From: an uncultured Bacilli bacterium
Lineage (GTDB): Bacteria; Bacillota_I; Bacilli_A; RF39; UBA660
Length of the DNA: 64,000 nt
Reading direction: 5' to 3'
NCBI GenBank assembly: GCA_934096945.1
Contig: CAKOND010000006.1
Coordinates: 1 to 64,000, forward strand
Notes under the pieces: model-generated
What the model was told of the DNA's origin: nothing
The model's database searches: none
The model's input: the letters and a program-made list of their open reading frames with translations, nothing else
Position numbers and translations under genes: made by a program
In this document: positions 30,100-40,204 of the stretch, one piece after another
Layout of the letters: every line of letters begins with the position of its first letter
Numbering within the stretch: the first letter of the stretch is position 1

Positions 30100-31663
30100 A
30101 CATAAAACCTCCTCCAGTGTTATTAGTACTTAATGTTACTAATATTGTAATTGAAACAAGCACAGCTAACATAAATACTCTCACTATAGTAGGTAACTTA
30201 TTCAACTTGTCTCTAACTGGTCCTTTTCTTTGAATTAAGCTAACTACAAACATTAGCACTACACCACAAACTATAATAATCAAAGCAGATTTACTCGCAA
30301 ATGGCAATAAATTTTTTAATGATGTAGGTATTGTATGTTCTGTAAATATTCTTTTCCATAATCCTAAGCCATTTTTTAGACCATTAGCCTCAGGTAGTAC
30401 TTTAATAAATGTCACTAAAATAAATGTTCTTATTACTTGAATACATCTCCATATTGGTCCACCAATTTTTAACTTTGTTTTAATCCAATTATAAACCGGT
30501 TCCATCCACATTGAAAATATAATAAAAAATCCATTTAATCCGCCCCATGCTATATATCCCCAATTGGCACCATGCCATAATCCTGTAGTAAGCCATACTA
30601 CTACTAATGCAATACTGGCTGGTAAGTTTTTTCCTACAAATTTACCAAATTTTTGAGAAATATTTTTTCCTAAATTTGTATTCCATTTTGAAACTGCTAT
30701 AGGATAATATATGTATGATTTAAACCAATTTCCTAAACTTATATGCCATCTTCGCCAATATTCTGCTATAGATTTAGAAAAGTAAGGACGTTCAAAATTT
30801 TCTGTTAATTCAATTCCCATTATTTGACATAAACCACATATTATGTCCATATAACCAGAAAAATCTGCATAAATTTGCACACTATACATAAATATCCCAA
30901 TTAAAACAGTTATTCCAGCATATTCATTATAATTTATAAACACATCAATAACGTAACTTGATAATAAGTCAGCTATTGCTACTTTCTTAAAAAATCCCCA
31001 TATCATTCTTTGTACACCATAAAGCCAATGATTATAATCAAATTCATGTGAAGTAAACAATTGAGTAGATAACTGATTATAATTACTTATTGGGCCTTGT
31101 GTAATTTGAGGAAAAAATGATGTGAAAAGCAATAATTTCAAAGGATTTTTGCAAGCTTCATTTTTATCCCAATAGACATCTATGAGATAACCCATGGTTT
31201 GAAAGGTATAAAATGATATACCCAAAGGAACAATTAAAGATAAACTGTTTATTTTGTTTCCTTTACCAATTAAAGCAATAATTGAATTAAATTGTTCTAT
31301 AGCAAAATTTGAATATTTGAATACACATAATATTCCAAAATTGAGTAATAAAGTTCCAATTAAAATTAATTTTTTTCTACCCTTTGACCTTGCTTTGATG
31401 ATTTTTTTCTCATCGGCAGTAATATCTTTTTTATCTTTTAAATAATTTTTTGTTTTTAAACTTATTTTTTCTATCCATATTGCACTAAACCAACTTGAAA
31501 ATGACGTAATTAATATATAAATAGAATTTTCTATTCCAGCAAAAGCATAAAAGATTAAACTAAATATAAGTAATACAAACCACTGAACTTTTTTTGGAAG
31601 TAGAAAATAACATATTAACAAAGCTAGACAAAATAGAAGAAACTTGAAAGATATCAGAGACAT
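30086..31663 (-). CDS. dltB: MBOAT acyltransferase, DltB position
   Basis: Multi-spanning membrane-bound O-acyltransferase, 525 residues with about 12 hydrophobic segments. Family marks are PLGISFYTFQTMGYLIDVYW, YWRRWHISLG and the active-site histidine in WHGANWGYIAWG (about residue 365). By sequence it looks like the AlgI branch, but its neighbours (adenylation enzyme, carrier protein and SGNH protein) indicate transfer of an activated acyl or aminoacyl group from the carrier across the membrane, as in DltB. Confidence 0.85.
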   Translation of the reverse strand: MSLISFKFLLFCLALLICYFLLPKKVQWFVLLIFSLIFYAFAGIENSIYILITSFSSWFSAIWIEKISLKTKNYLKDKKDITADEKKIIKARSKGRKKLILIGTLLLNFGILCVFKYSNFAIEQFNSIIALIGKGNKINSLSLIVPLGISFYTFQTMGYLIDVYWDKNEACKNPLKLLLFTSFFPQITQGPISNYNQLSTQLFTSHEFDYNHWLYGVQRMIWGFFKKVAIADLLSSYVIDVFINYNEYAGITVLIGIFMYSVQIYADFSGYMDIICGLCQIMGIELTENFERPYFSKSIAEYWRRWHISLGNWFKSYIYYPIAVSKWNTNLGKNISQKFGKFVGKNLPASIALVVVWLTTGLWHGANWGYIAWGGLNGFFIIFSMWMEPVYNWIKTKLKIGGPIWRCIQVIRTFILVTFIKVLPEANGLKNGLGLWKRIFTEHTIPTSLKNLLPFASKSALIIIVCGVVLMFVVSLIQRKGPVRDKLNKLPTIVRVFMLAVLVSITILVTLSTNNTGGGFMYAQF

Positions 31664-31666
31664 ATA

Positions 31667-31897
31667 TTATTCCTCATTTTGAATTTTTTGAATCATATTC
31701 CACATAGCCTCTGCACTATTAAAATTTTCAGGTATTAAATACTTAGGACTAATTTGTATATCAAATGCATCAGATATTTCTGCTACTAAATTGACAATAC
31801 TAAATGAATCTAAAAGTTTGTCATCTATTAACTTTGTTTCCTTTTGATAATCTATGTCTGGGTTAATTTCTATTAAAATTTCGATAAGTTTTTCCAT
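31667..31897 (-). CDS. dltC: Acyl/D-alanyl carrier protein
   Basis: A 76-residue acidic carrier protein. The phosphopantetheine serine lies in KLLDSFSIVNLVAEI (about residue 32). Size and place between the adenylation and MBOAT genes match DltC. It needs a 4'-phosphopantetheinyl transferase encoded elsewhere. A ribosome site AAAGGA precedes the ATG. Confidence 0.88.
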   Translation of the reverse strand: MEKLIEILIEINPDIDYQKETKLIDDKLLDSFSIVNLVAEISDAFDIQISPKYLIPENFNSAEAMWNMIQKIQNEE

Positions 31898-31912
31898 AAT
31901 TCATTTCCTTTC

Positions 31913-33379
31913 TTATAAACTTTTCTTTAATTCCTGGCGATTTATTTTACCATTGGCATTTAATGGTAATTTTTCATATATTTTAACTTTACTAGGAATC
32001 ATATAGTCTGCTAATCTATTTTTAAGTAGACTTCTTATTTCTTGAGAAGTTAAATCCCCATTTATTTCACAAAATAGTGTAATCATTTCTCTTTTTTCAT
32101 CATATAAACAACAGCATCTGTTTATTTCTGATAATTTATCACACTCTGCTTCAATTTCTCCAAGTTCTATTCTTCTTCCCATATGTTTAATTTGAAAATC
32201 TTTTCGAGAAACAAAACACAAATTTCCAGCTTCATCATAACGTGCTAAGTCACCAGATTCAAAAATTCTTTTACCATTTTCTTCAAAGAAAACTTTTGAT
32301 GTTCTTTCTTCATCGTGATAATAACCAAGAGCTAGTGCAGGACTACTAATAAATATTTCACCAATAGTATCAGAATCTTTAATTATTTTCTCATTATCTC
32401 TTAAAGTAATTTCACAATTTGGCATTGCTTTTCCCATTGGTAAAACATTTATATTATCTAAATTACCAGTAACTTCATAATATAAGCAAACCCCAGCAAT
32501 TTCAGATGAACCATAAAGATTTACAAATTTAACATCTGGTAGATTTTCAAGCCATTTTTTTAAATGTTTTATTGGAAATACTTCACCTACAAAAAAAACA
32601 TTTTTTAAATAAATTGGTTTTACTTCCAAAAAAGTGTTAAGTTTTGAAATTAAACAAAGTATTGATGGTACCAAACAAATCCAATTTATTTTTCTCTCAT
32701 TTAAATAATTAATTAAACCTACAGGCAATATAAATTTTTCAGTAGGTATTAATTCTAACGTTGCAGCATTATATAACGATAAGTATAGATCTTTTGCAGC
32801 AGCGTCATAAAATAATGGTGCTTGATTACCAATAATAGTATCATCAGTAAATGGATAAAGGCTACTAAAAGCTTTTAGAAAACTAATCATTCCACCATGA
32901 CTTTTTAAAACTCCTTTTGGTTTTCCAGTTGAACCAGATGTATAAACCATATACAACGGATCATTTCCACTTAATGGAGAAAATTCAAAATCAATATTTT
33001 CAGATTGTGCACATGTATAAAAATCTACCTTAATATCAAGCTCATTTATTAATTTTTCATCTTCTTCACTTCCTAATACTGCAATAGGATCTGCATCGGC
33101 AAAAATTGCTTTAAGTTTTTCCTTGGGCAGACTTGCGTCTAATGGAATATAATAATTACCACTTCCTATAACAGATAAAATTTGGACAAGAGTATCCACA
33201 CTTCTTCCCGCAAAAATAACAATAGGATTTTTAGTTTGATATTTAATTAATTTACCAGTCATTAATTTTACTTTTGCAAATAATTCTTTATATGTATATT
33301 TTGTATCTTGATCTGCAACAGCTATTTTATCAGATTGATTTTCAACTGCATTTAAAAATATTTCCCATATTGAATTCAT
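31913..33379 (-). CDS. dltA: D-alanine:carrier ligase-like adenylating enzyme
   Basis: ANL-family adenylation enzyme, 488 residues from the preferred ATG. The AMP-binding loop YTSGSTGKPKGV, the GSSE motif, the SGDLARYDEAG motif and the C-terminal lysine region NANGKINRQEL are visible. It would charge the DltC-like carrier with D-alanine or a similar acid. A TTG at 33412 is in frame but lies upstream of the AGGAGTGAG ribosome site; the ATG at 33379 is preferred. It is the first gene of the operon, with a promoter at 33404-33432. Confidence 0.87.
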   Translation of the reverse strand: MNSIWEIFLNAVENQSDKIAVADQDTKYTYKELFAKVKLMTGKLIKYQTKNPIVIFAGRSVDTLVQILSVIGSGNYYIPLDASLPKEKLKAIFADADPIAVLGSEEDEKLINELDIKVDFYTCAQSENIDFEFSPLSGNDPLYMVYTSGSTGKPKGVLKSHGGMISFLKAFSSLYPFTDDTIIGNQAPLFYDAAAKDLYLSLYNAATLELIPTEKFILPVGLINYLNERKINWICLVPSILCLISKLNTFLEVKPIYLKNVFFVGEVFPIKHLKKWLENLPDVKFVNLYGSSEIAGVCLYYEVTGNLDNINVLPMGKAMPNCEITLRDNEKIIKDSDTIGEIFISSPALALGYYHDEERTSKVFFEENGKRIFESGDLARYDEAGNLCFVSRKDFQIKHMGRRIELGEIEAECDKLSEINRCCCLYDEKREMITLFCEINGDLTSQEIRSLLKNRLADYMIPSKVKIYEKLPLNANGKINRQELKKSL

Positions 33380-33403
33380 ATAAATTCTCACTCCTTTACT
33401 TAA

Positions 33404-33432
33404 AGTATACAATAAAAAAATTTTTTTAGCAA
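33404..33432 (-). promoter_or_regulatory. Promoter of the dlt-like operon
   Basis: Minus-strand TTGCTA (33427-33432), a 17-bp spacer made largely of an A-tract/T-tract, and TATACT (33404-33409). It sits 24 bp beyond the wecB stop. Confidence 0.65.
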
Positions 33433-33455
33433 TACATTCTAATTCGAATTATTGT

Positions 33456-34562
33456 TTAATTTTCAAAATATTTTATTATTGCATCTACTATTCTCTCACT
33501 TGCATGACCATCCCCATAAGGATTAGATGCTTTACTCATTTTTTCATACTCTTTTTTATCAAGAAGTAATTTTTTAGTTTCTTCATAAATTACATCTTCA
33601 TCTGTGCCAACAAGTTTTAAAGTTCCTGCTTTTATACCTTCAGGTCTTTCTGTTGTATCTCTTAAAACTAAAACGGGTTTTCCTAGGCTTGGTGCTTCTT
33701 CTTGTATTCCTCCACTATCAGTTAAAATGATATATGATTTATTTTGAAAATTATGAAAATCAAATACTTCAAGTGGTTCAATTAATTTAACTCTATCAGC
33801 ATCACCAAATACTTCATTTGCTACTTCTCTTACCTTTGGATTCATATGAATTGGATAAATAACTTTTACATCACTAAATTCATCAACAATTCTTTTAATA
33901 GCTCTAAATATATGACGCATTGGCTCACCTAAATTTTCTCTTCGATGAGCAGTAAGTAAAATCATTTTTTCTCCAGGTTTAATCCAATCAAGTTCTGGAT
34001 GGGTATAATTTTCATCAACAGTTGTACTCATTGCATCAATTGCAGTATTTCCAGTTATATAAATTTTACTTTCATCAATATTTTCTTTAAGCAAATTATT
34101 TTTACTTATCTCAGTCGGAGCATAATACATATCACTTAACCTATCAACCATTTGTCTATTCATTTCTTCTGGATATGGTGAATATTTATCATAAGTTCTA
34201 AGTCCAGCTTCAACATGTCCAATAGCAACTTGATTATAAAAAGCTGCTAGTGCCCCTGCAAATGTTGTGGTAGTATCACCATGAACTAAAACTATATCAG
34301 GTTTAACTTCTTTTATTACCTCTTCAAGCCCAACTAATGCCCTAGTTGTAACGTCCGCAAGACTTTGACCTTGCTTCATAATATTTAAATCATAATCTGG
34401 TTTAATATCAAAAGTATTTAGCACTTGATCAAGCATTTCTCTATGTTGAGCAGTTACACACACAATACTTTCTATTTCTTTTCTTCTTTCTAATTCTTTT
34501 ACTAGAGGTGCCATTTTTATAGCTTCTGGTCTAGTTCCAAATATACTCATTACTTTAATCAT
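33456..34562 (-). CDS. wecB: UDP-N-acetylglucosamine 2-epimerase (non-hydrolysing)
   Basis: Makes UDP-ManNAc from UDP-GlcNAc, 368 residues, normal length. Marks: FGTRPEAIKMAPLV near the start, HVEAGLRT about residue 119, and the nucleotide-binding DSGGIQEEAPSLGKPVLVLR stretch near 288-307. In this locus UDP-ManNAc would feed TagA (37295-38005) for a teichoic-acid linkage unit, in which case it equals MnaA. Codons ~325-362 are duplicated at 28954-29068; the final six codons differ from that copy. Confidence 0.96.
   Translation of the reverse strand: MIKVMSIFGTRPEAIKMAPLVKELERRKEIESIVCVTAQHREMLDQVLNTFDIKPDYDLNIMKQGQSLADVTTRALVGLEEVIKEVKPDIVLVHGDTTTTFAGALAAFYNQVAIGHVEAGLRTYDKYSPYPEEMNRQMVDRLSDMYYAPTEISKNNLLKENIDESKIYITGNTAIDAMSTTVDENYTHPELDWIKPGEKMILLTAHRRENLGEPMRHIFRAIKRIVDEFSDVKVIYPIHMNPKVREVANEVFGDADRVKLIEPLEVFDFHNFQNKSYIILTDSGGIQEEAPSLGKPVLVLRDTTERPEGIKAGTLKLVGTDEDVIYEETKKLLLDKKEYEKMSKASNPYGDGHASERIVDAIIKYFEN
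33476..33590 (-). repeat. Direct repeat: 3' end of wecB
   Basis: The intact partner of 28954-29068; 115 bases with one difference. The two copies bracket the dlt-like operon at a distance of 4522 bp. Confidence 0.92.
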
Positions 34563-34656
34563 TTAAAACACTTCTTTCTATTATATAATTTTGTCTTTTC
34601 TTATGTTCTATGCATTTTCGAAAAATTGTTAAAAATAGCATTATTATCTGGTATAA

Positions 34657-36066
34657 TTAAAATCTAAAATATATAAATGGATTATATGAATTACTTACCA
34701 AGAACATAACAGAAATTCCGAACAAAACTCCAAGAATTAAATCCTCAATTAAAGTAAGTACTATTCCATTTGATTTATCAACTTTTGTTTTAAACCATTT
34801 ATCAATTGGCAATGATAAAAATATTCCCAATATAATATAAGGTATAGTAGAAATAAGAATAGCATTATTATTAAACAAAGTGATAAAACTACTATTATTA
34901 AAACTAAACATTTTTTTAATTACTAATATTAAGTCATTTATATTTTCAACTCTAAATATTACCCAACCTAACGTTATAAAAAATAAAGAATATAGTATTT
35001 TTAAAACTTTTGGTAATTTTTCAATATACTTGCCAGTAAACAGCTTTTCAATTAATAGTAAAATAGCATAATATAATCCCCATAAAATAAAATTATAGCT
35101 TGCTCCATGCCATATACCAGTTAATAACCATACAATAAAAATATTTCTAATAAACTTTATTTTACTAACACGATTTCCTCCAAGAGGAATATAAACATAA
35201 TCTCTAAAGAAAGTTGATAAAGAAATATGCCATCTTCTCCAAAAATCAGTAATACTAGTTGCTATATATGGATAATTAAAGTTTTCTAAAAAATTAAAGC
35301 CAAACATTTTTCCTAAGCCGATAGCCATATCACTATATCCTGAAAAATCAAAATATATTTGAAGCGTATAACAAACAGCTGCAACCCATAAAATATTACT
35401 TCCATAAGAAGAATAATTATTATAAACATAATCGCAAAAAATTGCTACATTATTTGCTACAATGACTTTTTTTGCAAGTCCCCAAATAAATCTCTTGAAG
35501 CCAGATATAAAGCCATCTAAGGTGGTTTTTCTATCACTAATTTCTTTTTCTACTGTCTCATATCTAACAATCGGACCAGCAATTAATTGAGGAAAAAATG
35601 AAACATATAAAAGTAATCTAAAATAATTTTTTTGAACTCCAACTTTACCCCAATACAAATCTATAACATAAGATAATATTTGAAAAGTATAAAAACTAAT
35701 ACCTATTGGTAAAACTAGTTTTGTTAAACCAATATTTGTTTTAAATACACTATTAATAATTCCAATACTAAAATCTAAATATTTAAATATGAATAAATTT
35801 AATAAGATGAGTATTACGCTAATTACTAAAAATAATTTACTTTTCTTTTTATCATTTCTATATTTATCAATTAATAATCCAAACACATAAGCAATTAATA
35901 CCGTAATAAGCATTAAAAATATATATTTAGGTTCTCCCCATGAATAAAAGATTAGTGAAAAAATTAATAAAATTATATTCCTATACTTAATATTCTTAAT
36001 TGGAAAATATAAAATTAATAAAAGTGTTAAAAACATAAATATAAATGTTGTACTACTAAATAACAT
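34657..36066 (-). CDS. MBOAT polysaccharide O-acyltransferase (AlgI-like)
   Basis: Membrane-bound O-acyltransferase, 469 residues with about ten hydrophobic segments. LPIGISFYTFQILSYVIDLYW, FWRRWHISLSTFFRDYVYIPLGG and the catalytic histidine in WHGASYNFILWG (about residue 320) are diagnostic. It pairs with the adjacent DHHW/AlgX-type protein; such pairs acetylate extracellular polysaccharides. It is a second MBOAT distinct from the one in the dlt-like operon. An AGGAGG ribosome site precedes the ATG. Confidence 0.92.
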   Translation of the reverse strand: MLFSSTTFIFMFLTLLLILYFPIKNIKYRNIILLIFSLIFYSWGEPKYIFLMLITVLIAYVFGLLIDKYRNDKKKSKLFLVISVILILLNLFIFKYLDFSIGIINSVFKTNIGLTKLVLPIGISFYTFQILSYVIDLYWGKVGVQKNYFRLLLYVSFFPQLIAGPIVRYETVEKEISDRKTTLDGFISGFKRFIWGLAKKVIVANNVAIFCDYVYNNYSSYGSNILWVAAVCYTLQIYFDFSGYSDMAIGLGKMFGFNFLENFNYPYIATSITDFWRRWHISLSTFFRDYVYIPLGGNRVSKIKFIRNIFIVWLLTGIWHGASYNFILWGLYYAILLLIEKLFTGKYIEKLPKVLKILYSLFFITLGWVIFRVENINDLILVIKKMFSFNNSSFITLFNNNAILISTIPYIILGIFLSLPIDKWFKTKVDKSNGIVLTLIEDLILGVLFGISVMFLVSNSYNPFIYFRF

Positions 36067-36075
36067 AATTGCCTC

Positions 36076-37251
36076 CTAATTAACCATAAACTCATCCATT
36101 ACATAAAAGTCTACATTTCCTATAAATAAAACTTTATTAATATTATACTTTTCTTTATAATATTGAAAATCAAAATCCTTTTGCATATAATACTTATAAT
36201 TTCTCAAATCAATGGATATTGTTGTATTATATTTTTCAGCCAACAATTTTAATATTGCATTATCATAAGATTCACCAATTACAAGTAAATTATCTTTAGA
36301 ATCACTATTATTATTTTTAAATATTACTTCTCCATCATCCCAACCATAAAAATTACCATAAGTAATATTTAGGTCAGTAGTATTATTAAAAAATTCAGCT
36401 TGAGCACCATAGTCTTTTTTCTCACCATTAACAGTAATATCTAAATTACTAAAATTAAATTTATAAGCACAAAAATCATCTTTCATAATTCTATTAAAAA
36501 CAGATGCACTTGCTTTTGACCCACTAAAACTTTTACTTAAACAAATCTCATCAGCATACTTAACTGGATTACTTATATTCATTAAATCCAAAACTTCAGT
36601 ATAGGCTTTATATGAACCCTTATAGTTCCAATGATGATCAGTTTTATAAAAATATTCTTTAAAATCTTCAAAGTTATCAATTTCAAACTTAGAATCTTTA
36701 ATATTATTTAATCTTTTTTGAAGATATTCAAAAATATCAATTTTTTTACCAGTTTTAAAGTTTATATCTGTATCTTTTTCTATATAATATAAATATACAT
36801 CAACATCTTTATTCTTATTTGCAAAAGAATTATAGTTTTCAATTTTTTTATCTAAATATTGAGATATATTATTTAAATCTCTATAATAATAAACCAAATT
36901 TTCAGGACCATAAAAATTAACATCGCCTGCATTTAGGTAATCTAAATCATGTTTTTTATAATATAAATCAACATACGCTTTTAATGTTAAACCTTTTATA
37001 TAATTGTTACCTTTTTTTAATCTTGAAGACAATATAACTTGATCAGATAACGTGTTTTCTATATTTTTTTGTATACTCCCATCAACATACTTTTTTAAAG
37101 AAATTGAATCATATTTATTTGCATACCGATTTTCCATTTCAATAATTTCATCTGGTCTAACAAAAGACCTTATTAAACTAAATAAAATATATATAAAAAT
37201 ACATATCAAGAACATTATGTTAATTAATTGTTTGATCTTTACTTTATTCAT
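36076..37251 (-). CDS. DHHW-motif (AlgX/AlgJ-like) membrane-anchored protein
   Basis: A 391-residue protein with one N-terminal membrane segment (about 9-30) and an extracytoplasmic SGNH-like domain. The TDHHWNYKG motif is at about 203-211 and a GESYDNAIL serine segment lies near 324. The family finishes O-acetyl transfer with an AlgI-type MBOAT, here the next gene downstream (10-base gap). The acceptor is probably the polymer made by this locus. Confidence 0.85.
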   Translation of the reverse strand: MNKVKIKQLINIMFLICIFIYILFSLIRSFVRPDEIIEMENRYANKYDSISLKKYVDGSIQKNIENTLSDQVILSSRLKKGNNYIKGLTLKAYVDLYYKKHDLDYLNAGDVNFYGPENLVYYYRDLNNISQYLDKKIENYNSFANKNKDVDVYLYYIEKDTDINFKTGKKIDIFEYLQKRLNNIKDSKFEIDNFEDFKEYFYKTDHHWNYKGSYKAYTEVLDLMNISNPVKYADEICLSKSFSGSKASASVFNRIMKDDFCAYKFNFSNLDITVNGEKKDYGAQAEFFNNTTDLNITYGNFYGWDDGEVIFKNNNSDSKDNLLVIGESYDNAILKLLAEKYNTTISIDLRNYKYYMQKDFDFQYYKEKYNINKVLFIGNVDFYVMDEFMVN

Positions 37252-37294
37252 TTCATTTTCCTCTATTTTCTTTAATAACTTTATAAATTATAAT

Positions 37295-38005
37295 CTATTT
37301 TTCTTTTTTTATTTTTAATATAAATTTAACATTATTATTCCAAAATCTTTTTAATCTTTTAGGTTCACACATAATTCTATACAGCCATTCTAAATTTAAT
37401 TTTATAAATATTTTAGGGGCTCTTTTTTTAGTACCACTTAAAACATCAAATGAACCACCAACACCAATGAATATTCCTTTCTCAAAATCTTTTAAATGCT
37501 TATAAATTAATTTTTCTTGATAAGGAATTCCCAAAGCAACCATGATTACATCAGGTTTAGCTTTTTTAATATTTTCAAATTCTTTATCTTTATCTTCAAT
37601 GTATCCATTTGTAGCACCTACTAGTTTTATTCCAGAATATTTTTCTTCAATAACTTTCTTCATTCCATCTATAACTTCTTGTTTACTACCAAACAAATAA
37701 ACTTTTTTCTTTAATTGTGATGCTTCATGTAACAAATATTCTGCAATGTCTACCCCCGCAATTCTTTCTGTCACAGGAATATCAAGCGTTTTACAAGCCT
37801 TAACAATAGCGATTCCATCAGGAACTACACTGTTATTTTTATCTAGTAACATCTTACTTACTTCTTCATCAGTTTCAGCCATCGTTAACGTTTCTGGATT
37901 AGCAGTTATGATAAACTTCTTTTCATTATTTTCTAAATACTCTTTTAACAAATTAAAATATTCTTTCTCACTTTTTTCATATATTATTTTTAAATATTTT
38001 TTCAT
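37295..38005 (-). CDS. tagA: WecG/TagA/CpsF family glycosyltransferase (GT26)
   Basis: Transfers ManNAc-type sugars to undecaprenyl-PP-GlcNAc, 236 residues. The family pattern TANPETLTMA near 35, the catalytic Asp in SVVPDGIAIVKA near 64, and the VGATNGYIEDKD and LGIPYQEKLI stretches are clear. With TagO and WecB in the same window, a teichoic-acid-style linkage unit is the likely product. It overlaps the upstream GT4 gene by 4 bases. Confidence 0.9.
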   Translation of the reverse strand: MKKYLKIIYEKSEKEYFNLLKEYLENNEKKFIITANPETLTMAETDEEVSKMLLDKNNSVVPDGIAIVKACKTLDIPVTERIAGVDIAEYLLHEASQLKKKVYLFGSKQEVIDGMKKVIEEKYSGIKLVGATNGYIEDKDKEFENIKKAKPDVIMVALGIPYQEKLIYKHLKDFEKGIFIGVGGSFDVLSGTKKRAPKIFIKLNLEWLYRIMCEPKRLKRFWNNNVKFILKIKKEK

Positions 38006-39120
38006 TTTTCATCCTCCAACAAGTTCATCCATTTTTGCTTTACTTCATCCATTGAATACTTTTTGCAAGTATTTAAAGTCTGTCCAGCAAGTTTTTTTAA
38101 TCTTTCAGAATCTTTAAATAATTTAATAATTTCTTTTGCCATATCTTGGCTGTTTCGATCACTTATTAAAACACCATTATTTTCATTAATTATTTCACGG
38201 GCACCAGAAGCACAATCAAATGCGACACAAGGAAGTCCGTAACTCATTGCTTCAATTAAGACAAGCCCAAAACTTTCGGTATAAGAAGTCATAACATATA
38301 ATTTCGATTCTAAATAAAAATTTTTTATTTCTGATTGAGATAAAAATCCTGTTAATATCACTTTACCATTTAATCCATAATTATCAATTTTTTCTTTTAT
38401 CAATGGCATTTGATTTCCATCACCTATTAAATACAATTTTGAATCATCAATTTCATTATTCACTAATTTAAAAACATCAATCAAATCTACAAACCCTTTT
38501 TCTTTTGAAAACCTTCCAACTGCAACAATGTTATTTTTATTTAATTTACTTTTTTCTTTAGGAATAAAATCAATAGTATTTGGTATATATACAACTTTTA
38601 TACGGGATAATTTGTCATAATAATCTTTTAATTCACTTGAAACTACTACTAAAAAGTCAAAATTATTTACAGACTTTAAAAGTTTATTTACATATTTCAT
38701 ATCATTATTATGATAATTATGTTCAGTGGCTATTTTTACTATATGCTTTTTTGCATATTTTCCAACTAATTTACTATGAAATTCTCTAGTAGTAATAATG
38801 TAATCACTTTCTATGTTTTTTATAGCTTTTATGTTTAAAATCTTCTTCAATAATAGTATTTTAACAGCCTTAAAACCTTCTTTAAAAGTTTTTAAAAGTT
38901 TTTTGTTTTTTAAACAATTTTTAAAATCTTCTTTATTAGGCATACTATTTATTAAATACCTAATTTTAATTTTTTCACTAAATTCAAAAGCTGGTTTACT
39001 TTTATATGTAACTACTAACTCAATATCATAGTCGTCTTCAAGCATTTTACATAATGAAGATATATACTTTTCTACTCCTCCAAAATTCAAATGTAAAGCT
39101 AAGATGGTTATTTTTTTCAT
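38002..39120 (-). CDS. Family 4 glycosyltransferase
   Basis: GT-B fold glycosyltransferase of 372 residues. The donor-site pattern FSKEKGFVDLIDVF and the EX7E-type element TESFGLVLIEAMSYGLPCVAFD near the C-terminus identify the GT4 family. It probably extends the repeating unit of the surface polymer; donor sugar and linkage are unknown. It is coupled to tagA by a 4-base overlap. Confidence 0.88.
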   Translation of the reverse strand: MKKITILALHLNFGGVEKYISSLCKMLEDDYDIELVVTYKSKPAFEFSEKIKIRYLINSMPNKEDFKNCLKNKKLLKTFKEGFKAVKILLLKKILNIKAIKNIESDYIITTREFHSKLVGKYAKKHIVKIATEHNYHNNDMKYVNKLLKSVNNFDFLVVVSSELKDYYDKLSRIKVVYIPNTIDFIPKEKSKLNKNNIVAVGRFSKEKGFVDLIDVFKLVNNEIDDSKLYLIGDGNQMPLIKEKIDNYGLNGKVILTGFLSQSEIKNFYLESKLYVMTSYTESFGLVLIEAMSYGLPCVAFDCASGAREIINENNGVLISDRNSQDMAKEIIKLFKDSERLKKLAGQTLNTCKKYSMDEVKQKWMNLLEDEK

Positions 39121-39130
39121 ATCTACTCCT

Positions 39131-40204
39131 TTAATACATAAATATTTTTTTTCTAATAAAAGGTATAAGCCCTAATATTTCAGTTAAAATCAAACTCAAA
39201 AACACCACAAACAGCGTAAAAAGTGGAACTAATACTACCTCATTTATATTTGGAACATATTTATAAAATATTGATATTAACAAAACGTGTATCAAATAAA
39301 CACCAAAAGAACGAGACGACAAATATTTTATTGCACTAACCCATTTATGGTTATTTTCATTAATTTTAAAACTTTTAAATATAATAAATATAGCAATAGT
39401 TGACATAAAAATATTTACAGAAAAATAATAATAAACATTTAATAATGTGGCAGTTCTATTATTTATCGATATGTATGTCCCAACAACAATAGTATACAAA
39501 ATAGATAAAACATATACAACATAAGCATATTTATTATACTTTTTCATTTTTTCATTCCAATAAGTATCAATATAATATCCTGCAAAAAAATATAATATAT
39601 AATTAATTTTTAAATCAACTCCCATACTATGAACAAAGTTTACAAATTTTAGATTTTGAAAAGATGAAAAAGTTGTTAAAGTTGGAAAGAAAACAGTAAA
39701 AATAAATCCTATAAGTAAAAAATATTCAATTTCTTTTTTTGATGAGTTAGCAGTTATTTTTCTCAAAATTGGAGTTAACATATATAGCCATATTGCAGCA
39801 TACAAATACCATAATTGCTCAGCAGAAGGATCCCCATTAATGGTTCTAACTAAAAATAATTTTATCCACCCAAAACCTCTATAGCCATTCACAATAAAAT
39901 AAAAGTATAAAATATAAATCAAATTGGTTGCCAATAAAGCTATCAAAACTCTAGATATGTATTTATGATATATTCTCTTAGTTGTTAATTCCTTCTTAGG
40001 GTTTAGAAAAAAAGCACCAGATATCATAATAAAAGCAGGAGCAGAAAACCTAACTAAACTCGTGAAAGCATTAAGAATGATAAATCTTTTACTATTTACA
40101 TCAACTGAATAGAGGTAAAAACCATTAACATGAATAAGTACAACACCGATCATTGCTACAATTCTTAACAAATCATAATTTAATATTCTTGCTTTACTTT
40201 TCAT
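39131..40204 (-). CDS. Acyltransferase family 3 (OafA/WecH-like) membrane protein
   Basis: Ten-segment membrane acyltransferase, 357 residues. The family start YDLLRIVAMIGVVLIHVNG and the following SAPAFIMISGAFFL are typical of acyltransferase-3 proteins that O-acetylate glycans. Two ATGs lie six bases apart; the second (40204) has the better distance from AAGGAG. Its start lies in the last bases of the polymerase gene. Confidence 0.88.
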   Translation of the reverse strand: MKSKARILNYDLLRIVAMIGVVLIHVNGFYLYSVDVNSKRFIILNAFTSLVRFSAPAFIMISGAFFLNPKKELTTKRIYHKYISRVLIALLATNLIYILYFYFIVNGYRGFGWIKLFLVRTINGDPSAEQLWYLYAAIWLYMLTPILRKITANSSKKEIEYFLLIGFIFTVFFPTLTTFSSFQNLKFVNFVHSMGVDLKINYILYFFAGYYIDTYWNEKMKKYNKYAYVVYVLSILYTIVVGTYISINNRTATLLNVYYYFSVNIFMSTIAIFIIFKSFKINENNHKWVSAIKYLSSRSFGVYLIHVLLISIFYKYVPNINEVVLVPLFTLFVVFLSLILTEILGLIPFIRKKIFMY

